Source: Rhizaria sp. SCN 62-66 (Eukaryota; Rhizaria, unplaced). From it: a stretch of 64,000 nt of DNA. This document shows, in pieces, positions 46,103 through 57,700 of this stretch. Where the stretch lies: positions 1 through 64,000 of the forward strand of contig MEDY01000039.1 in the NCBI GenBank assembly GCA_001724265.1, in the 5' to 3' direction. The translations under genes were made by a program, and so were the position numbers. The notes under the pieces were generated by a model that was given only the letters and a program-made list of their open reading frames with translations, was not told where the DNA came from and ran no database searches. Within the stretch, counting starts at the first letter, position 1. Each line of letters opens with the position of its first letter.

Positions 46103-47986
46103 TTACTGCGACTTCAGATAAGACAAGCGAGTGATGAAAGCTTGCAGTGCCGCCGCTGCAGCATTGCTTCGGCTCTCCTTGTTGCTGTCCTCCCCTGCGT
46201 CGGAAGCAACCACCTGCGGTTTAACACGTGCGGAACGCTGAGGAGAGCTGTCAGAGCTGATGCTGCTGTTGTTGTTGTCATTGCGATCGCTCGTTGCGGC
46301 GGCTGCTTCAGCCGACATCTCGCTCAGATACCGCCGCATTGCGTCGTCGCCGTGGTCGCGCGCAGTGATCTCCAGGTCAGCAAGCTCGTCTGCACTCAGC
46401 ACTGTGAACGCCTCAGTGACGCTGACAAACGCGCTGGGGTCGCCGCTCTTAAGGTTCTCGCGGCAGTGCGTGAGAGCAGCGCGCGAGACCGCAATCATGA
46501 TGCGCAGTGTGAGAGCGCATGCGCCGCGGACCGGGTCAATGCAATCGGTGTCGTTGGTGTCGCAGGCGTTGCTGACCTCGCCCTCGTTGTCGTAGTCGTT
46601 GTTGTTGTTGTTCTTGGACTCGTTCATAATGTCAGCGTTTGCGCGGAGGTTAGCTGCGGTGTAATCAAGGCTAGAACCGTGGTTACCTGCGATATTATCG
46701 CCACTATCCCTCGAAAGGTCTGACGCGAGGCTCGTGCAGCCGACACAGTTACTGTGACTGTCGGAAGAGTCACAGAGACTCTCGGAGTCGCTGTGACAGT
46801 CACGGCCGGAGTCACGGGCGCTGTCGAGGTCACCGGTGCGGCCGCAACCACTCTCTTTGACGCTCGCGCTGGAACAGAAGTTACGCTCAGTGTGACTGCT
46901 CCGCGCCGACATAACGGGGTGTCGCTCATCGCTGTCGCCGTTGTCGTCGCGATTGTTGTTGTTGTCGTCGTGGTTGCTCGTGCTGAAGAAGCTGCTGTCG
47001 TTCTCTTCTTCATCATCCTCGTTGTCTTCATTGTCCTCGACCTGCTCGGAATCGAGTCCGTGCAGCACGTACAGCAACTTTGACAGCGACGGCACGAGGC
47101 TGCGCAGACGCGCAATCGCGCACGCGCGCGAATGTTGCGTCAGCATGTCGTCGGTGGCGCGAGTTAAGAGCACGGTGACGCACTGAGGCAGGTTAAGCGA
47201 GACTGCTTCAGAGAGGGCCTCCTAGAGAAGGGTCCTGTCGCAGCTGCAGTCCTCCTCGCTGAAGGTGCAGATCTCGCCGCCATTACAGCAGCTATAGGTG
47301 CTGTTGTTGGCGTTGGCGTCAGGCAGGCTAGCGCAATCAGCGCCATCAGCATCAGCGGGAGCAGCCGTTCGGCTTTGTTGTTGCTGCTGTTGCTGCTGCT
47401 GCTGCAGCGCAGAGGTGATGTCAAGATAGCGAAGCAGGATCGCGGCCGCAATCGAATCGCCTGACCGTGCAGCAACTGCGCAGTAGTGCACGGTGCACCC
47501 GCCGCTGCTCTCGGAGAAGGGGGCGAAACACAGCTCGCAAGACTGCTGCTGTGGGTGCGGCCCGGATCGCTTGGCAGTTGGCATGCAGTCATTCTGCTCG
47601 ATTTCAGCCAAACCGTGGCCAAGAGTGCTGCCGCTGTTGTCTTCGTCAACGTTGTTGTTGAGGGAGTAGCTCGCTGCAAGCCGGAGAAGGTCCAACATGA
47701 TGGAGATGCTCAAGGGACTGCCGAAATCATGGCAGTAGAGCTTAAGCTCGGTGAGGACCAGAGAACCGTGGCCAGTACGCTGGACAGATGTCGCATCAGT
47801 GGATAACAGCGTCCGGATGGCACAATGAACGCGATAGAAGATCGCGTGGCGCTGCTCAATCAAGAGAGCAGCGAACCCGGCTAAGCTCAGGTTGAACTCC
47901 TTACTGAGCACATCCAGCACGAAACTGTACATCCGGGCCTCGAAAGAGCTGAGGAATGACGTATTTGATTTATAGTCCTGAGACAT
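46103..47986 (-). CDS. Ankyrin-repeat protein interrupted by one in-frame UAG (627 residues)
   Basis: From ATG 47986 to TAA 46103, with TAG at codon 255. N-terminal half: a helical region, a Cys pair (CELC) and an ankyrin unit reading CTVHYCAVAARSGDSIAAAI. After a Gln run and an acidic Cys-rich patch comes the TAG, followed at once by EALSEAVSLNLPQCVTVLL. That stretch fits the ankyrin TPLHLAAxxGHxxVVxLLL pattern residue for residue, so the part beyond the TAG belongs to the same fold. The C-terminal half is Asn/Asp/Ser-rich. Under the standard code it would be split into a 254-residue protein and an orphan frame lacking a credible start. It is probably a scaffold protein; no specific family is recognised. 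Confidence 0.8.
47222..47224 (-). other. In-frame TAG read as sense (site 6, strong)
   Basis: TAG (CTA on the + strand) directly before an ankyrin helix, context CDRTLL-TAG-EALSEAVSL. The preceding TTCTC looks a little like an acceptor, but the nearest GTAA donor (47286) gives a 65-bp GC-rich segment that would break the frame. Confidence 0.83.
47375..47404 (-). repeat. Poly-Gln tract (CAG/CAA)
   Basis: Ten Gln codons, CAG and CAA mixed, in the ankyrin gene with the in-frame UAG. No TAG occurs in it, nor in the other Gln runs of the window. That is mild evidence against UAG being a freely used Gln codon. Confidence 0.9.
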
Positions 47987-49147
47987 CGTTGTGCGGGACT
48001 GGGGCCCCGTACTCGCCGTCGTGTGACTCGACGACGAAAATCTGTGTGCGCAGAAGAACGAAACCAAAAAAACGCAGGTAAAGTGTGATGTCAGTGATAT
48101 TGAGATAGATTCATGGATGACGCGCGGTGGTTATATTCCAGTTGCTTGAGAGGTTTTCGTCTTTCAATTCGTATAGACGTGTTTTATGTGAATGGCAGTG
48201 CAGAAGGAAGTTCACCAAGCTTGATCCAACCTACAACCTTGGAACACTTCCTCAGCAACTTCAACGAAGCTGAGAAGAGTGGTTCAAATTAATTCGCAGA
48301 GTTAACCCCTGAAACAGTGCTTGCAGGACAAAATTATGTGTGGACGCTGGATAGCTACCTCACTTTAAGGTCAGCTAGTCAAGCGACGCTCAATCAATGT
48401 TAACCCGACGAGGGCGCCATACCGACTGCGAAGTCAAGCCGTCAAGCTTAAATGACGAAACATAGCTCAGTTAACTTAAAGAGCTGCATTAAGATTACTT
48501 CTTTACCTTTTCTTTAAGTGGTTTTACCAGAAAATAATGTTATAAATACAAATGAGGCTTGCATAGTGTGTGAATCTGATAAAACGTAGTGTGCACTGGG
48601 GTGGTCGGATGCTCACAGTCACTCTCACTATGAGTCTTTAAGTTCATTTATAACATCTACATGCTTTATAATAAGTTCACCCTATAGTAAAACTTAGATC
48701 CAACATGCATCTATGCGTTTTAATGGAGTAAGCAACTTGAAGGTGGCTCTATCGAGCGCGATTGTTGGTCTGCCGTCCTAGCCATAAATGCTCTGATGCT
48801 ATCCCACTTGATGAAAAAGCTTTTCTAAAAAGATACACAACACACTCATGTAATTTTCTTTATATTATAGAATACTTATGCTTTAGGTAGTGCGTGTATT
48901 GAAATACTTTGCTGAACATGCAGATGATACTAACTTGAAACATCATAGTCGTTAACATACACGATAAAACACAAGGATATAGTCCGTATATAGCGCGTGT
49001 TATAAACTGAAAACAAACATGTTATGTATTAATGTGTCAGATCCAAGACTCAGTCAATTATAAATTTGATTTCACAAAAAATAGATACTCAAAGAATGGC
49101 CTTTGAGTTCGGAAAGCTGTGACTGTGAGCCAAGACACACAGCGGCT
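47987..49147. other. AT-rich intergenic region, no gene seen
   Basis: About 1.16 kb between the start of the 46103-47986 gene and the end of the methyltransferase gene. Stops are frequent in all frames, composition is AT-rich, and no tRNA- or snRNA-like element was recognised. Confidence 0.65.
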
Positions 49148-50565
49148 TCAAGTCTTCGTCAAAACATAGCAAAAGTGCTCCGTACTATCAGCCGCAGAGT
49201 TCGCAGTTACAGGCTGGCCGTCGTAGCGAATCTTGGGCACTATATCAATGCGCAACACAAGTGCGCATGTTGCGGCATGACACACAAATCCAAACAATTA
49301 CTTATTCATGTGAGCTATATGACATTAACCCAAACATATTAGCACCAACCAAACAAATTTCATATTAGTCACAAATACTGTAGATAACAATCATGTTTAA
49401 GCTTCATCGGCGCTTATTTGGGCGACATATGAAGATCTTAAAAAAGTCAGCATCAAATGACTGTGAGCACATAAGCAACGTACCTGTCACAACCGGAGCA
49501 ACACGCCAGTTATACCACTCACCAGCCGGGTTAATCCCCATTCCAGCAGCTCCAGGTCCATTGAGCCCAGCCGCAGTCGCAACAATTGCACTCGGAGGCG
49601 CAAAGAGATCCGTGCGGGCATCAGGGGCAGCGCACGACACAACGATCATCGTACCCGAAGGCTTTAAAACGCTACACAATGTTGACACATTAGGGATTTG
49701 AACAAGAAACATGTGATTTAAAAATAAAATATAAGCTTTTAAATGTGATATTTAAAATCTGGCTTCGTAATCGCTCTTTTGGTTAAGATATACGTGGTTT
49801 AAGTCAGGGAACGTACCGATACGCCTCACGGAGGGTCTGACGCGAGAGCAGCTCGCCGGTGTCAGCGCACAACAACGAGTCCAAGGTAGCCTTGTCAATG
49901 ACAACGTCAAAGGGGCCCATCGTGGCGGGAAGCTGTGTGCAGTCAGCAGTGACATCTGTGGTGTGTGGAAGTCGACATATTGGGTGAGATGTGAAAATGA
50001 ATGAGGGTGTAGGCTTAATTTTTGAATTTAGACAGCAGGTAATTATGTTGAAATCTCCACTAAAACCGCGTTCATCAACGATTTAACGTGTGTACGTACA
50101 CGTGAGCCCCGCAATACCTGCGTGGCGCTGTGACATTTGCCCCACAACAACCGGGGAGATGTCGACGCTGGTTACACTGGCGGAGAGGTGTTGGTGGATG
50201 TCATGACTCAGCTCTGCTCCGCACGACGAGACAATGTGCATAGGAAGAAAAAACAAGATAGATCATATCAATGGTAAGATAAATCAATGAACATCGAGCT
50301 AGACCTCTCACACGCGACATTCTATAGCACTAGCAAAGATATAGTATGACAAGGTGATAACGGTTGCGGTGCTGGAGGGAGCGAAAGTGGAAAACAAGAC
50401 TGACGTACGAGAGTTTCCGCTTCCGATGACAAGCACGGAGTAGCCCGGCTTAATATGCTTGCTTAAAAAGCCTGCAAGGCCCTCGTAGCTCTGATACCAC
50501 TCAAAAGTGGTGTCTTCCTCGGTGTATCGATCGTTCCAGTAGCTTGCGCCCTGACCGTACTCCAT
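49148..50565 (-). CDS. EEF1AKMT4/METTL13-type class I SAM methyltransferase (five exons, 223 residues)
   Basis: Exons on the minus strand: 50565-50409, 50213-50118, 49955-49817, 49671-49484 and 49239-49148 (stop TGA). Total 672 bp with all phases matching. The exon-2 acceptor could also be 50216. It starts MEYGQGASYWNDRY, the typical family N-terminus. Motif I is VLVIGSGNS. Then come TSVDISPVVVGQMSQRHA (post-I acidic region), DVVIDKATLDSLL (motif IV-like), EAYRVLKPSGTMIVVS (crossing the exon 3/4 join) and the terminal strand HFCYVLTKT. Relatives methylate lysines or the N-terminus of translation elongation factor eEF1A in the cytosol; the exact substrate here is inferred. Four introns (145-244 bp), three starting GTACGT. 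TTTAG ends five bases before the ATG. Confidence 0.88.
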
Positions 50566-51151
50566 CCTTCCTAAATCACAAGCGGCAGACGCTTAAGACA
50601 AGCTTATCGGGGGTTATAAATAACAAAAAAGAGTTGCATATCGGTTTTGTTAACAAAAAGTTGTGTCAAAATTTACCGCACGATTTCACTGGTGAGATCT
50701 CTCGTCAGCAAGTCAAGCAGGTTCAAGAGCAAGTAGACGAGTTGACAGCACCTCAAGCTGGGAAAGTGATTCGAACGATGGAAGTATGTATTCTATATCA
50801 AGAGCCAAACCGGGCGCGAACTCAGTGGCACACAAATAAAAGTCGCAGTATCAGTGTCGCGAGAGTGAGAGTCTGCCTGATGCTTGATGACAGCACAATT
50901 GAACGAGATGCATGGCCATCGAAAGAGCACCAAAGCAACTGTGGGACAAAAGCGCGCGATATGACATCATAAACAGCGCTTTTAGAAAGAAAAAGAGGGC
51001 AACTAAGTAAAAAAGCTCGTGCATCACACGACCATGTCACTCTGCATCCGGATCCTAAACAGTGACAAGCAGGAAGGAGTGCGGGAGTGACGACTGCGAA
51101 GAGATGGGTGTGAAGCGTCGAACGGAGAAAGAGAGAGAGTGGCTGAAGCGC
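50566..51151. other. Intergenic region, no convincing gene
   Basis: 586 bp between the methyltransferase start and the OST4 stop. A plus-strand frame near 50690-50790 encodes a short Gln/Glu-rich stretch (QQVKQVQEQVDEL), but the minus strand is also open there and no complete gene could be built. Confidence 0.5.
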
Positions 51152-51277
51152 TTACTCCGACTTGGAGGAAGAAACCTTCGCCATAGACTGTACAAGATGG
51201 AAGATGATGATGGCCATGAACATCACAACGCCGAAGTAGTTGCAAAAGGTCATGAGACGCTCCTCGAGGCTCTGCAT
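51152..51277 (-). CDS. OST4: OST4, mini-subunit of the ER oligosaccharyltransferase (41 residues)
   Basis: ATG 51277 to TAA 51152. The sequence has a short N-terminal segment (MQSLEERL), one hydrophobic helix (YFGVVMFMAIIIFHLV) and a polar Ser/Lys tail. Length and pattern match OST4 (36-37 residues in yeast and human): acidic-[QR]-L near the start, a [FL]G[IV] turn in the helix, and an aromatic-His-x-Val near its end. OST4 sits in the ER membrane and stabilises the STT3-containing complex for N-glycosylation. An acceptor-like pyrimidine run ending CTCCAG lies ten bases before the ATG, suggesting a 5'UTR intron or leader addition. The last codons (GAGTAA) could instead be a GTAAGC donor, but the frame already ends at the expected length. 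Divergent from the DHHC gene. Confidence 0.8.
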   Translation of the reverse strand: MQSLEERLMTFCNYFGVVMFMAIIIFHLVQSMAKVSSSKSE

Positions 51278-51771
51278 TGTGAACGGTCTGGAGTACGAGG
51301 ACGAGAAGGAGAATAAGAGGGTGAGATACGGCACAGCGGAGGCATTTCCAAGAAAAATCCAAATTGGATATAAGCAGTTCAGAGACATATCATATGCATA
51401 CAATCGCGCGCAGTCGAGATTTATGATCGATAAGGGCGTTATCTCTAGTGCAATATGTACTGGCGTGGCCTTCCTTTGCGACAGCGGCGATCGGGTCGCC
51501 GCGATGTCGGTTTGTGGCGGCAACCTCATCGTCGTCCAAATCTTTCGACTAGTGCAACGCGAACCTTGATTCGCGAGATATTTCTTTTACGATATGATAT
51601 CTCCTTCTTTTTTTTGAAATCTCACATTTGATTTTTTCTCGTTGACGATCAAAAACGCGCGTTCTTCAAAAAGTTCCCTACTCTTCGCAAAAGTCTCCTC
51701 CTAGTCTCTCCAGCACCCGCACGGTCCCGCCCAACGCTCTCTCCTTGGCCAGGCGCCCTCCCGCCCACCCC
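51278..51771. other. Divergent promoter region between OST4 and the DHHC gene
   Basis: 494 bp. It has a T-rich stretch near 51605-51640 and a GC-richer patch at about 51460-51570 that is open on both strands, possibly transcribed leader sequence. No distinct gene is seen. Confidence 0.55.
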
Positions 51772-54700
51772 ATGTCGCAATACACACAAGGCTCCTCCGT
51801 CCCCGGCAGCGGCGGCGGGGGCGGCAGCGGCGACACCTCCCGCGAGGCGTCGCTCTTCACGCGCGCTTCGTTCGCGTCGTTGTCCGTGGTCGAGCGCAAC
51901 GACCGGCTCTTGATCGCCATTCGCGCCTCCGCCGCGTCCTTTGACCACTTTGCGGGCGCCCAGTTTGCGCTCCGCCACGGCGCGAGCCCGAACGCGACTT
52001 CCGAGGACGGCAACTCGGCGCTGCACTGGGCGTGCTGGTCCGACTTCCCCCACATCGTCCGCATGCTGGTTCACGCCGGCGCGGATATCAACCGCCGCAA
52101 CCGCGACGGACAGACGCCCGCCATGTGGGCCGCCATCGCCGGCTCTGTCACCTGTCTCTCCATGCTCGCCGAGGCCGATAACGCGCAGCGCTGTGAGGCT
52201 GTGGCCGCCGCGGTTGATGCAACGCGCGAGTCGCACTCCCGCACAGTCAACGCACTCATCTCCGCTGCTTCTGCGTCTGCCTCTGCGGGGGCTCTGATTG
52301 GCCCCGCCAAGCCGCCCACGGGGGCCGCGGGCGCCCACTCTTCTTCTCTGACTCTTGCCAGTCATGACTCCGCTAATGTTGACGCCGAGTCCGCTGCCGC
52401 CGCGAGCGCCGCCAACGTCTCGATCGCGACCGCTGCCGGTCCAGAGCCCTCGGTGGTGAACGCGCTCATCTCCCCTACCGTCGCCGTGGCCACCGCCGCA
52501 GCACGCGCGCGGTCCGTCGGCGCCAATCCAGCGCTGCCCCAGCCCACCACGGGAGGCGCCGGCGCCGCAATGTCATCGTCCCTCACCTCTTTCCTCGACG
52601 ACGATAACGCCCACGACACTAGCTCTGGCTCTAGCGCTGGCTCTGGTGTTGGTGCAAGTGTCGGTGTCGCGTCGAGCAGCGGCTGGTTGTCGGCCGCGTT
52701 TGCCTGGGACTCCAACGCGTCCCTCGCCGACTCCCGCGGCAGCGGCAGCGAGTCTTTCGTCACAGCCCGCTGCAACTCCGGCTTCACCTGCCTCCACTTG
52801 GCCACGCGCTACGTCAAGCGCGCCGCCGTCGACTTCCTCCTGTCGCTGGGCAGCGATATTGACGCCCGCGACGCCCGCGGCCGCACGCCATTACACCACG
52901 CGCTCGAGTTCAACCACATCCCCGTCGCCGAACTGCTTATCACACGCGGCGCCGATGCCGCAGCGCGCGATGTCGACGGGAACACACCGCTGCACGCACT
53001 CACCGCGGCGGGGGACTTCCGCGAACTCGCCACGCTGCTGATGCGGTTTTACAACTTTGCACCGCTGGCGCCGCTGCGCAACGACGCCGGGGAGACGGCG
53101 GCGGACGTGGCGCGGAAGATGAACTACGGCAAGCTCGCCTCGATCATCAGCAAGCGCGATCCCAGCCGCAAGGGGCGGCTTGACTTACTCTACGCGCGTG
53201 TGTGCACGTTTACGGAGAGCGGGAAAGACGCGAGCATGATGTGGATCGGTTTCTGGCTCTTTGCGTGGATCACGCTGTGGCTGTTCCACCACATCATCTT
53301 CATGTTCCCCGTCTTCCAAGAGCAATCCGTCGCCGACGCCGCCGCGGTTGCTGCGGCTGACGCGGCGACACGCGCCATCACAGCGCCCGGCGTGTCGGTC
53401 ACGGCCGCAAACGAGGCCGCCGTCGCCGCCGCAGCTGCAGCAGCAGCGGCGGTGCGCGCCTCGGCGTCGTCTTTGCCGCCGGTCACCACCGTGCTGTTCT
53501 GGATCGGCGGCTTCGCGACGATCGCGGCGTGGCTTATCTGCCACTACGCGGACCCGGGGTATATGCTGCCGGCGCCGCAGCTCGTCCGCGGTATCCGTGT
53601 TCCTGTGCTCGACTCCAACACAAACAGCCACAGCAACAGCAACAGTAATGCCAACCCACGCGCAGGGAATCGCGCGCAACACCATAACCAAGCCCTCGCG
53701 AATCCCAACTCTCCTGTGGGCGACAATAGCAACAGCAACAACAACGGGATCAAGACCCGGTACGCGCTAGTCGCTGACCCAGTGTACTTATCTCTGCTTG
53801 CCCCGCCGAGCCCGCTGCCAACCACGACCGGCGCGAGCTCTGCTGACGGGAGCAGCCGTTGCGCGCACGGCCTCTCCGCCTGCTCTGCCAGCGGGAGCCG
53901 CAGCGGCGGTAGCAACGGGTTCGGCGCGCTAGCGTCTGGCCCGCCGCCGCTGTGGCCGCTGCCGCTGCGCTCCCTCGCGCGCGCGCTGCTGCGCGTGCCG
54001 CTGCTCCCGCCCTCCGCCGTCGGCCGGCTGATGGCGCTCTACCGGTCCGGACTCGTCAGTAGCAACGAGCTCTTGCCTGCAACGGCTGCGGCAGCCACGG
54101 CGCCCGCAGTCGCTGACCTCAGCAACGGCTCTGTGGGCGCCCATAACAACGGCAGCGCGAAGGCTGCCAGTTTAGAGACTGTGCCGCTGTTGCCGTTGCA
54201 GCGCGTGCCGGCGTCATCGCTGCACTCGCTCTCAGCCGCGCCTGTGCTGCTGGGCAGTGTAAGTACCTCGCAGTGCACATCTAAGGGTGGCAAGTGCAAG
54301 TCTGGAGACGGCGCGCTACCTAAGACGACGCGTTTGAGCACTCCGCACCCACTGGCACTCATGATGACCGCGTACTGCCACAGTCTCTCCCAAGACGAGT
54401 CCTCCTCTCTGACCGCGACCGTGACCGCGACCGGGAGCACGGGTGAAGTGAAGCCGCCCTCCGCGCAGGGCCCGCCAACCGGTGCCCTGGCGCTGCCGGC
54501 GACGTCCCCGCTGGCGCTCGCGGCCGCGCTCACGGTCACTCTGCTCTCTCACCCGGCGCGGCTGCGCGTGCTGGCTGTGGAGAGCCCCGCGAAGGCGCGC
54601 GCTGCGCTGGCGGCGGCGGCCACGGTCGCGGCGGCGTTGCGCGCTGTGGCGGCAAGCCCCGCTGCCCGCAAAGCGCTCTGTACACCTAGCAACAGCAACT

Positions 54701-57700
54701 CTGTCAACACAGGCAACGTCAAAGAAATGATGGGACACAAGAGCGCGGGCGGCTTGCCTTCTGGTCACACCAATGATGTCGAGACAGGCTCACAGTCGCA
54801 GTTGCAGTCGCCCAGTGGCTCGGGCTCGAACGCCCAATACTACGACACTGCTGCGGTGTCTGCCGCAACCAGCGCCCTCGAAGCTGCGCTCTCGGTCAAC
54901 ACCAACGGCGGCGCGGACTCGCTGCTGGTGTCGGTCTGGCGCGCACTGCGTGATCCCTCGCTGTTACCATACCATGACGACGTCACTTTGTCGCTCTCGC
55001 TCTGTCCTGGCCTCACTCTTTGCAGCACGAACAATAGCAACAACAACAAACGGGGCTCCAACAGTGCGGCCCACGGTCTCTTGCCGCGTCCCATCGTCTC
55101 TAAGCTCGCGGATCCCGTGGGCGCGCGCACCGCGGGGGGCGGCCTAACTTCCGGCTTATTCTCCGGCGCACCTGTCAACTCGTTCGCGTCTCGCTTCACG
55201 TCCCTCGTCTTCTCTGCATCTGCTTCAGCACCCGCTGCTGCATTCGGTTCGAACAGTGCGGCGGCGAATGCGCACGGCTTCCCCAGTCTGCTGCGCACGC
55301 CGCACTACCCGTTCGCGTCTCTGCTGCCGCGCATCTGGGCCACTCCTATCTTGCCGCTCGCCGTCCCTCGCCAGTGGGCCGTCTTCGCCCTCGCACTCTG
55401 CCCACAGTCGCTCGCGCTCGACAATCCCGCGCGCGCGTTCATCACAGGCGCCGCCGTCTCGGCCAACAGCGCCGACGCCGACGCTGACATTGACAGCGAC
55501 AGCAACTTCGGCCTTCCAAGCGCGCGCCGCCGTGCCGGGATCGTCGCGCGCACCGCGGCGCTGGCCAAAGAGCGCGCGCGCGTTGTCAGCGGCTGGTGTG
55601 AGGCGCTGTGGGTCGGCACTGCGCGGCGGCTGTTGCAAGCCGCGAAACGGGCCACGGGCGGCGCGAAACGCAAGGACAGCGCGGGCGAAGACGAGTCGGG
55701 CGCCGAACGCGTGGCGCTCGCTGCGCTGTCCACAGTCAGCGGCGCGATGGGCGGGAGCAATGGCAAGAGTGCGAAGTGCCGTGGGGGTGACGGCGATGGT
55801 GGCGCGTTGATGGAGGATGATACTGACTGTGAGACGACTGATGTTGAGGTCGGCGCAGCGGCCTCCCTTTCCTCTTCGCAATCAGCTGCAAATGCGGCTC
55901 ATTCTGCGTCGGCTGGGAGTGAGTCTGCGCCGTCACTCGGCCGCAGCCTCCGCTCACAGTCTCAGTCGTCCCAATCGCGCAGTCCGGTCAGCCCGATTCC
56001 GAGCGCCGGAACTGCGAGCGTCGCTGAGTCAGCGCTCGCCAGTGTGTTTTCCACCGGTGACGTCACCACTGACCGGTTGCTCCACAGCCTCATGGCCGCG
56101 ATCCTCTCTGCCGGCAGCGCCCCGGCTGACCGGGAGCAGCAAGATCTCGACGATGACCGTGAGTCAGCTGACCGTGAGCAGCAGCAGCAGCAGCAGTCGG
56201 GGCACGTGCAGTGGGGCACTGCGTGCCGCTCGTCGCTGCCGCTGCGGGGGTCTTGGCTCACCCAGCCGCAGCCGCTGTCACACCGCCAGGAGGGTTTCCT
56301 GCCCCCGCTCGCGCCCTTTTCGCTCGCTGGCTCCGCTATCGGGCCCTGGGCCAGCGGTGACAGCAGTCGCGCTCACGCGAACAACTCAGACGACGAAGAC
56401 GACAACGACAGCTACGGCGGCGACGACGACTACGACGATGACAACTCCTACGGCGACGATAACGGCGACGCCGACATCGAGTTTAAGAACGGTCAAGTCA
56501 TCACCCAGCAGTCCCGCCGTGCCCACGCCGCTTCCCTGGCCGCCGCCGCCCGCTTGCGCGCGCGCCGCCACTGCCCCGGCCCCGTGGCCTCGGCCGCGCT
56601 CGCTGCGCTCGCCGTCCCTGCGGACACAGCGGCGGTGCTTGTGCTCTTAACCGAGCTCGAGCGCGCGCTGACGCACTTGCTCACCCCGCTTACCACCGCG
56701 GCGCTCGCACCGACTCACAACTCAAGCGGCGCCGCCCTCGCAGCACCGAATCTGAGCGTCGCCCCGCTGCGGCCCGCGCGCGCTCTCCGCGCGTTCCTGT
56801 GTCCCGCCTTCACCGTCGGCTCGCAGTGGCTGCCCTCGCACCCGTACTTGGCCCCAGTGGCGAAGCTCCACCGCGTGCGCAACGCCGCCAGCGTGAGGAT
56901 CCTCGGCGCCGGCATGGCGGGCCCGCTCCCGCTGCTGCCCTTTACGCGCCGCACCCGCGTGGCGACGATCGCGGCCGAGGTCAACACGGGCGCAGACGCG
57001 CCGCTCACCGCGCCCACGGTCACCGCCACGGCCACGGTCACCGCCGCGACGGGCGCCGTGCTGACCGGCGGCGCGGCGGGGGTTCCGGTGCTCACTGTCG
57101 CTGACTCACTGCGGCCCGCGGCACTCGAGGGCGATGCGGTGGAGCCGCCGCCGCCGACGGGCCCCGCCTCGTCACTATGGGCGCTGCTCGTCGCCGCCGT
57201 TGCCGACGCGTCGCACCGCGCAGTCGCGCGCACTCGCGCCGCCGTGCTCCCGCGCTTTGCCGCGGCGCCCGCGCCGTCGGCCACCGTCGCCCCAGCCGCC
57301 GGCGCCGCGCTGTGGGCTGGCTCCGCGTCGCAGGCGCGCTTGGACGCGTCTGCAGTGGCGCTGCGCAGTCTGACTGCCGCGCTCGCGCTCACGGTCACCA
57401 CGCGGGTCGCAGTGCAGTGCGGCGGGGCGCTCACCACGCCGTTGCCGCCCGCGCTCGCCGCCGCCGTCGCCGCCACTGCCGAGGCCGACGCGGCCGGCGC
57501 CAGCGCGAGCCCGAGCGCAGCGAACACGCCGGCCTCGGCCTCGGCTTCAGGCTCAGCGCCGAGCGCTGTCGCTGTGGCGGCCGCGGTCGGCGCCGCGAGC
57601 GTCGGCCTGCCCGGCACCGTCGCGGCCGCCTTCGCCGCGGTCAGCAGCGACAGCACCGTGGCGCACGCCCCGCGCGGCGTCGCCCTGGGCTGGGGTGACC

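Noticed and set aside
50544-50972. 142-codon plus-strand frame next to the methyltransferase
   Set aside because: It overlaps the methyltransferase start in antisense, and composition is not coding-like apart from a short Gln/Glu patch.
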